Below are positions 11,623 through 24,917 of a DNA stretch of 64,000 nucleotides, in pieces (the first letter of the stretch is position 1; each line of letters begins with the position of its first letter). Position numbers and translations under genes: made by a program. This DNA comes from Gamsiella multidivaricata (Eukaryota; Mortierellomycota; Mortierellomycetes; Mortierellales; Mortierellaceae), in NCBI RefSeq assembly GCF_025024155.1, contig NW_026251832.1, positions 17,186 through 81,185 of the forward strand, written 5' to 3'. Below the pieces are notes generated by a model. The model was not told the DNA's origin. It ran no database searches and saw nothing but the letters and a program-made list of their open reading frames with translations.

Positions 11623-12359
11623 AAAATAATCTTCAGCGCAAAAATCTTTTGTAGTGGAAATTTAAATACATATTGTGATATGTCTGTGTTCACAAAACTT
11701 ATAAATCGCTACTCTCCTTCTCCCCCTCCTCCTGCTCGTAACCGTCCTCATCGTCTGTCTTATGTGCCAGCAATTGGATTCGATCCAGAGCGGGGTTTTC
11801 ACGTCGGAAGCCAGGTGAGAAAGCACGCGCCTAGATTCGATAGACGTTGCTTCATCGATGGTCTACCAGATAGCCGACATGTCAGACGGCCGGCCTCTTT
11901 TTTCTGTGGGTTTCTATTTTCTAAGATGGTAGATAATCTCGCTCTTTCCTTAGATCCTATGAGCCGTAGAACTCTTGATGGTTCAGTCTTAGGATTCGTG
12001 TTGAGTATAGGGATGGTGGGTGAGGTTGAGAAAGGATGATGCTGTCGACGAAGAGGGATCACGCTGATATATATATTAGACTATTGAATACTAAATCTCG
12101 ACTACAAGGGGAGGATTTGCGCTGTGGAATGGGAGGAGTGTGGATCGACCACTGAGAGCGTGTTCCGGGCAAAGACAAAGTTGGCACATGAAAAACATGA
12201 CTGGCAAACCTCTTGCAGACACACACACACACACACACTTTACGGTGCAGCTGCCCGCTTTCTCCACAGAGGACCGGAGACCGTCCGTTCCTGTAGCCGA
12301 CGACCCAAAGAGACACCTCATTCCTTTTTTTCTTCTTTCATCTTCTCATCCACTTTCTC

Positions 12360-12402
<43 letters not shown>

Positions 12403-12624
12403 TCTCCCTCCCTCGTCTTGCTCATTCTTCCTTTGCACGCCACTCCCCTCCCCAACAACAACCCTTACCTACACAGGCCACCAAATAAAGGAGCAGGAAG
12501 ACAAATCACCGCGATCACCCCTACCTATACGATCTCCCAAAAGCAACCAGGAACAGATAAGCAAGGGAGCAAAAGAATAAGAAAACAACAGGCTACGAAC
12601 GAACGAACGAACGAACGAAACACC
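11623..12624. other. Spacer and PEX14 promoter/leader
   Basis: No gene was found. It holds a CA microsatellite at about 12220-12238, a CT microsatellite at about 12362-12400, and a six-fold GAAC tetranucleotide repeat at about 12597-12619 that ends only a few bases before the PEX14 ATG. I looked for a tRNA in 11760-11900, where there are GATTCGAT words, but found no cloverleaf. Confidence 0.6.
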
Positions 12625-13941
12625 ATGTCTGGAAAGCGTGAAGATATCCTGGCCTCTGCGGTCAAGTTCCTGCAGGACCCCAAAGTGCAGGCCTCGGCCC
12701 TGGGCAAAAAAGTCGCCTTTCTGGAATCCAAGGGTCTGACCTCGGAAGAGATCGAGGAGGCGATGCAACGTGCGAACGGTACGGCCTCGGCTGCTGGTGC
12801 AGTCGCAGTCGTCCCCGCAGTCCCTGTGTCGGCGGGGGCGATGGTACCGATGGGTCCGTATGGAGCGGTGCAGGGACCGGGAGGACAGGTGATGATGGCG
12901 CCACCACCGCTGCCGAAGAAGTATGATTGGAAGGATATGTTTATTGCGGCAGTCGTCGCAGGAGGGTTCAGTTATGGACTGTGGCAGGTTACGAAGGTAA
13001 GGAGGGCTTCAAGAGGAGTCTGTTGGTTGAGGGAAGAAAAAAGCGGATCAAGGGCGACCGGATCGGTTGGAGAAAACCCTAATGACTTCATGTCTATTGT
13101 TCCTCTCACTCACTCACACTTCTTTATTATTACCATTATCATTATCCCTGTGCAAATAGAAAGTGGTTGGTCCAAAGCTGCAATGGCCCTCACAGGAGGA
13201 GCTTGAGCTGGACAAGAAGAAGCTGGACGAGCAATTTGAGGAGATCGAGAAGAGTCTGACGGAGGTCAAGGACAGCACGACGACGGTGGCCAAGAATGTG
13301 GAGGACCAAACTGCGCATGTGAAGGAGTCACTCGAGGGCATGACCGGTGTGCTGGATAGCATGAAGACAAACGATGAGAAGCGAGAGCAGGAGCTATCGG
13401 GACTCAAGTCTGACATCGAGAACATCAAAACTATGATCCCTAAGGTAAGAAGGAATAGCTATGTAAACTATATCCTTCCCATACAGGAACTTGTTGTTGA
13501 TACCAGCTAGTCGTTAACTTTTTTTTCTTCTTTTTCTTGCTCTATCTTTCGCTCCTTCCTCATATTCCTCCTTCCTATTCTCTCCTGTTATCCCTTCTTG
13601 CTATTCCCTGTTGTTTCACGACGGCGTACAGTTGATGGAAAAGAACAAGGAATCGCAGGCGAATGTGCTGAACGAGCTACAGACGGAGATCAAGTCGCTC
13701 AAGAGTTTGCTTCTTAACCGTCGTGGACCCGGTGCGCCCGCGTCGCCCGCAGGGTCGGTCGCAGCGCCATGGAGTGCCGCATACGCGACGCCTTCGCAGC
13801 CTAGCACCCCCGGTGCGACTACGACTGCGATGGCAGTGTCGACACCCAAGCCTGAGGAGGCAACGGGTGCGATGAGCTTTTTGAACAACAAGGCATCGAT
13901 CCCAGCATGGCAACTCGCTGCGCAAAAAGCTTCATCGTCAA

Positions 13942-13972
<31 letters not shown>

Positions 13973-14021
13973 GAACGCAGCGTCGACGACGGCAGAGGGA
14001 GCTGAGAGTACTTCTGCGTAA
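12625..14021 (+). CDS. PEX14: Peroxin-14, docking component of peroxisomal import
   Basis: Three exons (12625..12996, 13160..13444, 13632..14021) encode 348 aa. Pex14 is the peroxisomal membrane docking protein that receives the cargo receptor Pex5 together with Pex13 (family knowledge). The conserved N-terminal receptor-binding helical domain is at residues 6-50 (REDILASAVKFLQDPKV, then FLESKGLTSEEIEEA). A Gly/Pro-rich linker ends in APPPLPKKYDWKDMF, the signature just before the hydrophobic segment (about 105-121, IAAVVAGGFSYGLW). Exons 2-3 encode a long charged coiled coil starting QWPSQEELELDKKKLDEQFEE. The tail is Ala/Ser/Thr-rich, with an Ala tract from a CAG repeat near 13940-13965. 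The chosen ATG is the first Met of the conserved domain. The longer upstream frame is low-complexity leader. Confidence 0.93.
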
Positions 14022-14821
14022 GAGTGAGTGTGAGGAGGAAGTCAGATAGAGAGTTCTTTTGACTAATAATAAAACTTTTAAGCCATCCATCCTCGCTCTT
14101 CAAGGCCCGAGTTTTGTAAATGTATCAGTCTTGAGGTGACACAATTCTCAGGACTTTATTTCTTCGCGTTCTGGTGAAAGACCACCGGCCGCATGCAATC
14201 GAATTTTGAAGAAATGGGGATGGATGGGTTGGGCGTAACAGTCCCGTAATCAATTCAATTGAAAACTCAATTGTAAATGTTGTTTGAACTTTGAAGACCC
14301 ACGTTCGGACCGGAGAAGATGAAATAGAGAGAGAAGGAGAAAGGGACACCAGACCCAGATACAAGGAAGCTCTGGAGAAGGAGTTTTTAGGGCGAGAGTA
14401 GAGGTGAAATGGGGAATGAGAGAGGGGGTGCCAGTTGGGAGGCGGGGAAGGGGGGACGAGGAGGCTTTGACGTCTTGTCATGACCGTGGCGTTTCCTTCA
14501 ATGAGAGTCATGCCATACTCGAGGGAAGGAAGAGGTTGTGATCAGGATGGATTTCGAGGGAACGGTGCTCCATTCTTTCTCTTTATATGCCATGTCGGAC
14601 CCAGGCAGGTTTGCCAACATGTAGTGTATATTACATGTTGCTGCTGTGCTGTGCTTTTTTTTTTTTTTTTTTTTTTTTTGGTGGCGCGTGACTGGAGAAT
14701 CCCCTCTACTTGCTTTGCTTGCTTGTGGCACAAGACCGTTGGAACCTGTTCTCATTCTTTTCTTTTTGAATCCACCTTTCTAACATTCCTCAAGCAGACG
14801 ACCAAAAAAAACTGCAAGCTC
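14022..14821. other. Spacer between PEX14 and GLC8
   Basis: No coding exon was found. A T run of about 24 nt lies near 14656-14679, and the GLC8 leader must lie in the right-hand part. Frames running through the T tract are not credible genes. Confidence 0.6.
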
Positions 14822-16123
<1,302 letters not shown>

Positions 16124-16267
16124 ATATTATAATAACGACACTTGACTTTGGCAGCCTTGTAGTTTAAACTTGACAATAAAAATAATAAAGTTTGGAATAG
16201 AAAAGGAGCGGCTGTGGTGGCATGAATGCCTTTTTTTCATCAACGACAAGTTCATTCAACCAACACC

Positions 16268-17590
16268 ATGCCCAAAGATTCTTCGAGGGGATCGGCGCTG
16301 CCAGCGATGTCGATTGCGGCGACTCTGGCTGCACACAGGAACAAGACCGAGAAAACGCCCAAAAAACAGCCACCGCCCACGCGAGCAGGACTCTCGACAG
16401 ATTCAAGTTCTCATTCAATTGTAGCACCGTCCCCCTCTACCTCCACCACTACCTCTACCTCTCTTGTCGCACCGCCTAGACCACCGTCGATCGCACAATC
16501 ACACAGCGTCAGCAACAATTTTCCGCAAACGCCTACGACGGGACGGACGAAACCCTCGATAGCGTCTCAATCCACATCAACGGCGTCCCTCCCAATCTAC
16601 GAGGACACAGTTGTGTCAGACGCCACAGGATCACAGATCAATGCTTGCGTCTACAACAGTAGCGGGGAATATATCCTCGCAGGTGGAGTAGATCGGACGG
16701 TTCGGCTGTGGAATCCAGAGACACGGTTCTGTATCAAGACGTATGAGGCGCATGGGTGGGAGGTATTGGATCTGGCTGTCTCGCCCGAGAACGGCAAGTT
16801 TGCAAGTTGTGGAGGCGATAAGTCCGTGTTCCTGTGGGATGTGCTCACCGGGATGACGATACGGAGGTTTAGCGGACATACTCAGGTAAAAAAAAAAGCG
16901 AGAATGCTTTGGCGAAAAAAAAAAAAAAATACAGGGTGGCATGGATTTGTTTACAAGATATGCCGACCGTTTTTTTTTTCTTTTTTCTGACATTTCTAGT
17001 TCATGCTATTGCATAGAGAGTCAATGCAGTAGATTTCAATGAAGAAGGGACGGTGCTGGCGTCAGGTAAAAGGAGGAACAGGAGGGCATTGCTATGGTAC
17101 AGTGAGAACAAAACCTCTCTCTTATTAACTATGTGCTATCCTGATATAACGCCACAGGGTCTTATGATACGACAATACGACTGTGGGATTGCAGGTACTA
17201 ACTTGCACATATTCGCGCCCAAAAGTCGTCAGGACAGAATTCACCAAGTCTGATGCTTTATTAAATCCATCATCCTTTGGTCCTTTCATCGAAAAATAGG
17301 TCGCAGTTGAGAGCACCGATCCAGGTATTGGAGGAACCAAAGGACAGTGTGACATCGATTCACATCCAAGGAAGCGATCTGCTGGCAGGGTACTTTTATC
17401 TACTTAGTCTATTCCAGAGATGTATCAATGAAAGAATGAACAATGATGACTGAGGAGCTAATGCCAACGCTTTCCATCCCGGAATAGTTGTGTGGATGGA
17501 TCTATAAGGATATACGATATTAGGATGGGATCGTTGATCGCGGACCAAATTTTCGGTAGGTCCTTTGGGTTGTCGTTTGTTGCAGGTCGT

Positions 17591-17621
<31 letters not shown>

Positions 17622-18142
17622 GGTTGCGCAGGATACTAAAAAAAAAAAAGCGGAATGTATGCATTTATTATTTACCATGGAGTAGAACCCATCACGTCGG
17701 TTACTTTTTCAAAGGATGGCAATTGTGTACTGGCGAGTTCTTTGGACGACACTGTGCGGCTCATGGATCGTGCAAATGGCGGAATGTTGAACGCGTACAA
17801 GGGTCACAAGAACAGTCAGTACAAGATCCGGTCATGCCTTTCCAATTCGGACGCGCATGTTATCAGTGGATCAGAGGATGGAAAGATCTATATCTGGGAT
17901 CTCATGGAGGTAAAGAACAACAGCAAAAAGAAAAAAAGGAATTGAGATACCAGATACAATTGTTATTTTCTAATCTTGCCAAACTGGGTTTTGTTATCTA
18001 GGGCGAAGTTGTCCACCAGCTCGAAGGGCATTCCAAGATTGTGTCGTCCATTGCCTACCACCCGACAGAAGACAGGATGTGTTCTGCAAGTGTTGATGGG
18101 TCTATCAAAACCTGGACTTCGCGGCAGCCCAACCCAACATGA
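16268..18142 (+). CDS. WDR83: WDR83/MORG1-like WD40-repeat protein
   Basis: Seven exons (16268..16885, 17017..17065, 17158..17194, 17300..17389, 17488..17555, 17683..17909, 18002..18142) encode 409 aa. After a Ser/Thr/Pro-rich leader of about 115 residues come seven WD40 blades; examples are VRLWNPETRFCIKTYEAH, VFLWDVLTGMTIRRFSGH, IRLWDC, IRIYDIRMGSL, VRLMDRANGGMLNAYKGH, IYIWDL and IKTWTS. Blade by blade it matches WDR83 (MORG1), including CVDGSIRIYDIRMG, YKGHKNSQYK and IAYHPTEDR. WDR83 is a scaffold linked to ERK signalling and to pre-mRNA splicing complexes (family knowledge). The start at 16268 has a good context (CAACACCATGC); an in-frame ATG at 16226 would add 14 residues. The 3' acceptor of intron 5 could be 3 nt later. 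Intron 5 carries a T run of nearly 30 nt. Confidence 0.85.
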
Positions 18143-18484
18143 TCAAATATGCATTTGCCCAAATGTGGACCAACGAGCGAAGGCACGTCATTGGCTGAGC
18201 TCGTTGAGGGGACCGACCAAAAAAAAAAAAAAAAAAAAAAAAAAAAGAAAAGCGCGCATGGTTGCGATGTTGACCATCGACATTCACATCCCTCCCTTCT
18301 GCTTTCATCATTCGGCAATAAATTTCGCTCGTTAATCCCGTTACTACTCTCTCAACTTTTTTACTGCCGCAACTGGTTCTTAAAAAAACAACAACGTATT
18401 CGGTTCTTATTCAATTGATCGTATCGATACTATCCCTGGTCGCTCTACACGTCGCTTGAAACCACCCGTCGGCAACCCCCACAT
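18143..18484. other. Spacer between WDR83-like gene and SEC1
   Basis: These 342 bp hold an A run of about 26 nt at 18221-18246 and no coding frame. The stretch must contain the WDR83 terminator and the SEC1 promoter. Confidence 0.6.
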
Positions 18485-20532
18485 ATGAATCAGCCTATCT
18501 CAATAACCGATACTTTAAAGCGCCGTAAGTTCTTATGGACTGGACATTGGCCTACATGAAGACCATGTAACCATCCCAAAAATTGTCTCGGGCTGCCTTT
18601 GTTGCTGTGTGCCATTGGGGACAGGGGGGTTGATGGGCAATAAGTTTGGTGGGTCTCACTCAAAGTTATTGCTCCTTTTTTTTAGGATTCCTGGAGGCTA
18701 TTGACAATGCCAAGGTGGAACCAGGTCGCTACAAGTACGTGATTGTCGATGCGCGTGCATCCGAGATCATGACCTCAGCCGGATGTCACTTGGCTGATGT
18801 CTTGGCACGCGAGGGCACCATGTGTAAGTGGGTCTTCATCGTTTTAATGCTTGTTTCTATTTCGAGAAGGAGGGGGGGAAAAGCAAACCAGGAAAACACG
18901 GGCAAAGGAATAAGAACAGCCGATGGAGCCTTTGCTTGGTCTTTCAGCCCTATTTTCATCGACATTGTCATTGTATCATGAAAGTCATTTATCGACCAAC
19001 CATGGCCTCCTGACCTGGGATTTTTCTCCACGCGTTCGTTCGTCTTTCTTTGTACGAAAAAAAAAAAAAAAAAATAGATCTGGAGAATCTGGAAAAGAGA
19101 CGTTCGCCGTCTGCCAATGTTGAGGCAATCTACTTTGCTATGCCAACAGAGGACTCTGTGCGACGAATTATTCGCGACTTCAAGACCGGACGACCTGCCA
19201 CGTATGCCGCCGCACATTTGTTCTTCTTAGCAGGTAAGAGAAGTCTTCTTTTCGGCTATGCAAATTGAACCGTACTGTTTTACAGTCAGAAGGTTCATTA
19301 ACTGATAAAGGGGTTTTCCTACTACTCCACGGGATATAGCCATGGACGACAAAACATTCGATCATCTGCGGGCATCAACAGATGCAAAATACATCAAGAG
19401 TTTGAAGGAGCTGTTCATGGACTTTTTCGGTACGAGAGCTCAAATCCTTGAAGACTCTTGCAGATTAGATCGAAGCAGGTTTTTTTTTCTCGGCACCGCT
19501 GCAGAAGCTCTAACGTGCAAATCTTGTGGTGTCCACGGTTAAACTCATAGCCGTCGAATCAAGGGTGTTTTCGTTGGGAAACAGGAACGCGTTCTTCAAC
19601 TTGTTTTCGCCCAGCATCAAGGATAGGAACCAGCATTCTGAGATCAACTCAATTTCCAAACAGGTACTGCATTACCTTTTCAAGACTAGAGCCACCAGGA
19701 GCAGAGGCCTTTAGGAGCGGATTGCATGGTTGCATGGTTATTAACAGCCAAATGTTGACTATGCGTGTGTTTCTAGCTGGTCTCAGTGTGCGCCTCACTT
19801 CAAGTCAACCCCATTGTATCATACTACCGCTCTTCCGAAATCACCATGCAAACTTCAAAGAACATTGCTATGACTGTGCAGACAGATCTGGATGAATATT
19901 ACAAAGGACAACCACGCATTGGAGTAAGTACTCTAATCACCATGGATCTGACGAGTTCACTGCCCGAAACAAGAGAAAATTGTCGCTGACCAGATCATTT
20001 TTTTCTCCTTTTTTTTTTTTTTTTTTTTGTGCATATAGTTCAAGCAGCCGCAACTGGTCATTATCGACCGCACAGTCGACCCAATTACCCCTATCCTGCA
20101 CGACTTTTGTTATCAGGCACTGGCAACGGATTTGTTGTCGATCAAGGATGGTACCAAGTACGAATACAGCTCGTTTGGTCAGGACGGACAGCCATGTGAA
20201 AAGGTTGCGGTGTTGGACGAGAATGACAAGACGTTCACGAAGATCCGTCACAACCATATCACGGACTGCATCAAATTCTTGAAGAGTAATGTTGATAGCT
20301 TTGTGGCCGATGCCATGACTAAATCGTAAGGACAGTGTCTTCAGTGTAACTGGTCGTTAGCGAGGTCTGGACTATGAGTGAGTTACTGATATGGGGGGTT
20401 TCATGCTGTATCTCTCTCTTCAAACAATTAGGACGTCTGGAAATCAGTTGGATGTGATCAGGGAGCAAATGGCAAAGTTGCCTCAGTTCCAAGAGAACAA
20501 AGAGAAGGTACTTGTCGACTACTTTGAGCATC

Positions 20533-20564
<32 letters not shown>

Positions 20565-21748
20565 ATAGGGTCAAAGTTTGTTGGGTACCAATACCCCCCT
20601 AATGATTGTTGCTGTTCTTTGTATCGTATAGTTCTCTGTGCACCTGTCGATCGTGAACGAGTGCTTGGAGTTCATTAAACATAACAAGCTGGTCGACATT
20701 TCCGTATTGGAGCAATCCTTGGCGACTGGACAGCTTGCCAGCGGAGAAATTCCCAAGTCGTTTGATCCTGAGATCGCTGTGTTCCTGGATGATAGTAGTG
20801 TCAGGTAGGCAGGCTGACGCAAGATGGTGTGCTGGAAACGGTGGCAGGAGGTATCAACTAATCATCATTTTGGATATTATATATTTTTATGCCTATAGGA
20901 TGGTGGACCGTCTTCGCTTGCTGATGCTGTTCTTCATTACACAGGCGGTGCCTCAGGACATGCGAAACCAGCTCTTCCAGCTGAGTCGGTGCAATTACGC
21001 CGATCGAGAGATCGCCAACAATCTCGAGTTTTTGGGCGTCAAACTGGATGTGGCGGCACCACCCCCTACAAAGAAATGGTGGATCACAGAATTGCTGAAG
21101 AAAAAGTCGGTGACTGAGGATGATATCGAGTACGACCTGCCGCGCTACTCGCCTGTTATCAAGGCCATTATCGATGTACGTCTCTCTCTTTTTTTTTACG
21201 TGTGTGTCGAGATGATGTCCTGTGCCTGCAAGCCTGATAATCGATCAGATTATTAACAACCCTTTTTTTAATTTTTGTGTTCGCGTTCTTTGCAGGGAGT
21301 GGTGAACGGAACATTGGATCGAGATCAATACCCATATACCTTGGCGCCCGATCAGCTTGAGACAATCCAGGCCCGCAAGACGGTCCGATCTCTCCGATCA
21401 GCACAACCGACGTTCCACCACAAGGGTCGTCGTAATGAACCTCAAGGACGGTTGATTCTCTTTATTGCAGGAGGAGTCACCTATACCGAGATCCGCATGG
21501 CCTACGAATTGGCTGCCACACACAACTGGGATATCTTGATCGGATCGACACATATCATCACGCCACCAACGTTTATGGAGGACATGCGCATGTTGAGGAA
21601 TGGACCCCCACCGCCACCTCCACCCCCACCACGTTCACCCTCACCACCTCCCGAGCCTCCGGTGAAGACCAGTGCCGGCACTGGCGGTAGCAATCCGTTT
21701 GCGAGTGTCAAGAACGTGTTTGGTGGAGGAGCTCCGAAACCACAAAAG

Positions 21749-21795
<47 letters not shown>

Positions 21796-21943
21796 GCAGC
21801 AACAGCAGCAACCCCATTTGCCGCCACAGCCTCCGAGACCGACGGGTCAATCGCAGCAGCAGCATCAGCCTCATCCGTCGTGGTCGAGCGATTCCTCCAA
21901 GGTCAAGGAGAAGCTGAAGGGGTTCTGGAACGAGTTTAAGTAG
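18485..21943 (+). CDS. SEC1: Sec1/Munc18 family SNARE regulator
   Basis: Eleven exons (18485..18524, 18686..18823, 19078..19233, 19340..19429, 19551..19663, 19777..19923, 20039..20325, 20432..20507, 20632..20804, 20899..21175, 21296..21943) encode 714 aa. SM proteins clasp syntaxin-type SNAREs and promote vesicle fusion; the Sec1 branch acts in exocytosis at the plasma membrane (family knowledge). Signatures are KYVIVDARASEIMTSAGC and VEAIYFAMPTEDSVRRIIRDF in domain 1, the SM hallmark QLVIIDRTVDPITPILHDF, CIKFLKSNVDSFV, and LILFIAGGVTYTEIRMAYEL near the end. The C-terminus is unusual: a poly-Pro stretch at about 602-615 and a poly-Gln run of about 22 residues near 650-672, before a short basic-aromatic end (KLKGFWNEFK). 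All junctions are GT-AG and phases agree throughout. Confidence 0.92.
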
Positions 21944-22511
21944 AAGAATGATAGAGACTTACAATGTCAATTGTCTAAAGTATACGTGTTTTTTTTTTTT
22001 TTTTTTTTTTTGGTGGATACCGCGCCGCGCGTTTTAATAATAAAAAAAAAGACCTGGTTTTCTAGTCTTGTAGTCTTGTAGTCTTCTGTCATGGTATTTG
22101 TGGTACCTTCCCTTGGGCGAATGCGTTGCTTGAAGCCGATCGTTCCACGGAGCATTTTTTTTATATTATTTTTTGGCTGTTGACTGTGGGCTGAATGAAG
22201 AGCGGAAAACATGCACGTGAGAATGATGTCATTTGGGGGGCATTTGTACCACCCAATTACTCAGGAACAGGGTAGGAAGCAAAAGAAGTGCAATGCCCCC
22301 TTCTTTCGATAGACTACGAAAAAAATGGAGCGATTCTAGGATTCAGAAATATAGGACATAAAAACACGGATGTCAAGGAATCAGAGGGGTCGCCGCAAAG
22401 GCAACGAATTGGACGAACGCCGTTGTTCCTAATTTGTCACGTCGTATCGGATACTTTCGGGTTCATAATTGGGTAAGGTTTCAATTGAATCTGGTTACTC
22501 ATACGTGGGAG

Positions 22512-22544
<33 letters not shown>

Positions 22545-22759
22545 GAGTGTGTATCTTTATTTGGTGGATGCATGGATATGTTACAAGGGGGGTTCACTTG
22601 ATGGACTCCTTGGGGTCTGGTTCTGGGCATATTTGGGGGGTCATGGATAACGCTCCCCCCTCTTTACAACCCCCCGGGGTTTTTTTTTCTTTTCTTTTCT
22701 TTTCTTTTCTTGGGTGAGAAAAAATAAAGAAAAAGATCTCTTCAGTCGACAAATCCTTC
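21944..22759. other. Convergent spacer between SEC1 and ICL1
   Basis: The two 3' ends face each other here. It contains T runs at about 21990-22012 and 22514-22543, and a (TTTTC)n pentanucleotide repeat at about 22681-22715. No gene was seen. Confidence 0.65.
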
Positions 22760-24716
22760 TTAGTGCGAGCCGAACTGGGACTCGGTGACACCCTTGCCCA
22801 TGGCGGCGGTCGAGGAGACACCACCGCTGACGGTCTTGATCAGGTTATCATAGTAGTTGGCGCCAGACCAGTTTTGGTGAGCCAAGGTCTCAACACCGTT
22901 GCTGCGCTCCTGGCGCTGGATACCGTTGACGTAGGCGTACATGCCCTTATCAGCAAACTCGCGCGCAAAGACGTCGATGCCCAAAGCATTGCAATGGAAT
23001 CCGGCGAGGGTGATGAACTGCCAGGAGAAGCCAAGCTTGCCGAGGTTGGCGATGAAGGTGCGCATGTCGTTGTCGGTCATGCCGGCGGCATCCCAGTTGA
23101 AGGAAGGCGAGAGGTTGTAGGCCAACATCACTTCGGGGTGCTTGGCAAGGACGCCCTGGGCGAACTCGGTGGCCTGGGCCAAGATGGGGGACTTGGTCTC
23201 CATCCAGAGGAGGTCAGAGTAGGGAGCGAAGGCAGCAGCTCTATTGGGTTTGTATTCAATGGAATAATGAACAATGTTGTTAGTATGAGTTTAAAGGATG
23301 GGGGGCGCATAGAAACCCATTAATGATAAGAAATGACACAAGAAACATGCGAAGAGCCCTTCGGATGCGAGTCGAGTATCGGGTGTGTTGGATCGAGTTG
23401 GCGGTAGTGTTGCTGAGGTTACACTGATGTTTGTTGATGTAATTCGACTCATCCAAAAGAGGAAGTTGGTCCTGCGTGGGGTAAGCTCCTATTTGTCCCT
23501 GGCTTTTGCTGATGAACAAAGATAGGATGAAAAAGATAAAGACAGAAAGCAGTTGTAATTACCTGTTAATGGCACAGCGGGTACCGCCTTGGTATCTGTA
23601 GTAGCCCTCACGGGTACGGGGGAGATCCCAGTCCCAGTGGACCTCGGCGCCATAGGACTTGGCGAGCTGGCGGGCCTCGGGGTTGGAGAGGAACTCGGAC
23701 TTGCTCAACCACTCGTCGACCTTGCTCTGCTTGCCCTTGGCCTTGAGCTCATCAGCAATAGCGTCGCGGAACAACTTGATGTTGGCAGCCTGGACCCAGT
23801 TGTCCTCGACAGCCTGGAGATCGTCACCGTTCTTGCCAGCAGCCTGGGCCTCGGCCATCTCGACGACAAGGGGCTTCAGCTTGGGGTTGGTGGCACCGAG
23901 AATGAAGGCGTGATCGCGGGGATCGATGTTGGAGGTGATCAGAGTGGCAGCCTCGGAATCCGTGCGGGCGACGATCAAGTTCTCAACGCCCATGATATCG
24001 AACTGGACTCTGCTGGCAACGAGACGGTTGATGTGCTCGGAAATAGGGACCAAGACCTTGCCGGCCATGTGGCCGCACTTCTTGGTACCGGCCATCTGAT
24101 CCTCCAAGTGGATACCGGCGGCACCGCGCTCGACGAACATCTTGGCGAGCTTCATGTTGGCGGTGATACCACCGTGACCGGTGTCGGCATCGGCGATGAT
24201 GGGGCGCAAGAAGTCGATGTTGGCCATCTTGGTGCGCTGCTCCTTAGAGGCGGTGAGACGGGCCTCGCGCTGCTTACGGTCATGGAAAAGCTGGGCAAAG
24301 AAGAGGTGCTCGACCTTGTTGGGGACGGTGTCCATGGGGTAATCAGCCAGATCGGGACCGGGCTCGTTCGAGCTCGAGGCGGTGGAGGAGCACTGCCAGC
24401 CGGAGACGTAGACGGTCTCGAGGTACTTTGCCATCTGAGCGACCTGGATGGGGTCAAGGGCACCAAAGGTGTGGGAGGCGGTGCCGTTCTTGCGGTGGTT
24501 CTTCAAGAGCTTCCAGAGCTTCTTGGCCTGGATGTTGGAGGCAAATTCGGTCTCGATGTTACCGCGCTTCGAGACGATGGACTCTGCGGAGTAAGGGCGG
24601 GTGATGAGGCGGAAGCGATCGGTGGCCCACCAGGCCTTGACCTTGGCGACCTCCTCCTGGAAGTGCTTATCCTCGGCGTCGACGAAGGCAGCGGTGGTGG
24701 AGTTTTGATGAACCAT
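22760..24716 (-). CDS. ICL1: Isocitrate lyase (glyoxylate cycle)
   Basis: Two exons on the minus strand (24716..23563 and 23240..22760, intron 322 bp) encode 544 aa, the usual length for fungal isocitrate lyase. The enzyme cleaves isocitrate to glyoxylate and succinate so that cells can grow on acetate or fatty acids (family knowledge). Visible signatures are DADTGHGG (176-183, metal/substrate loop), the catalytic loop KKCGH (212-216, Cys214), GIHLEDQ, and in exon 2 [11 protein letters not shown] and [13 protein letters not shown]. The exon junction restores [21 protein letters not shown]. The protein ends QFGSH, not a classical SKL-type peroxisomal signal. The intron is long for this window and is placed just before the AAAFAPYSD segment. 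Expression is expected to be carbon-source regulated, by analogy with other fungi. Confidence 0.95.
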
Positions 24717-24908
24717 TGTGGAAAGAGAGGCTGTTGGTGTTGCTGCTGGTCTAAGGGGGGTAGAGTGGGGAGTGCGAATAGATCAAGGGGCGAAGAAGAA
24801 GAGGACTGGGAGGAAGAGAGGCAGGGAGGGAGAGGATGATGTGGTTGGAAAGAAAGAGGAGAGAAGAGGGAAAAGAAGGACGGGTGGAGGGGATCAAAGA
24901 AGGGGCGC

Positions 24909-24917
24909 CCTTTTATA
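24909..24917 (-). promoter_or_regulatory. TATA box of ICL1
   Basis: On the minus strand the sequence reads TATAAAAGG, about 193 bp upstream of the ICL1 ATG. It is followed by a purine-poor leader, as expected for an inducible core promoter. Confidence 0.55.

Noticed and set aside
11760..11900. tRNA gene suggested by GGATTCGATCC and similar words
   Set aside because: The T-stem does not pair and no D-arm, anticodon arm or acceptor stem could be built on either strand.
23589..24839. 416-codon plus-strand ORF opposite ICL1
   Set aside because: It is antisense to a clear isocitrate lyase exon. Its Gly/Leu/Val/Asp-rich composition reflects codon bias of the true gene.
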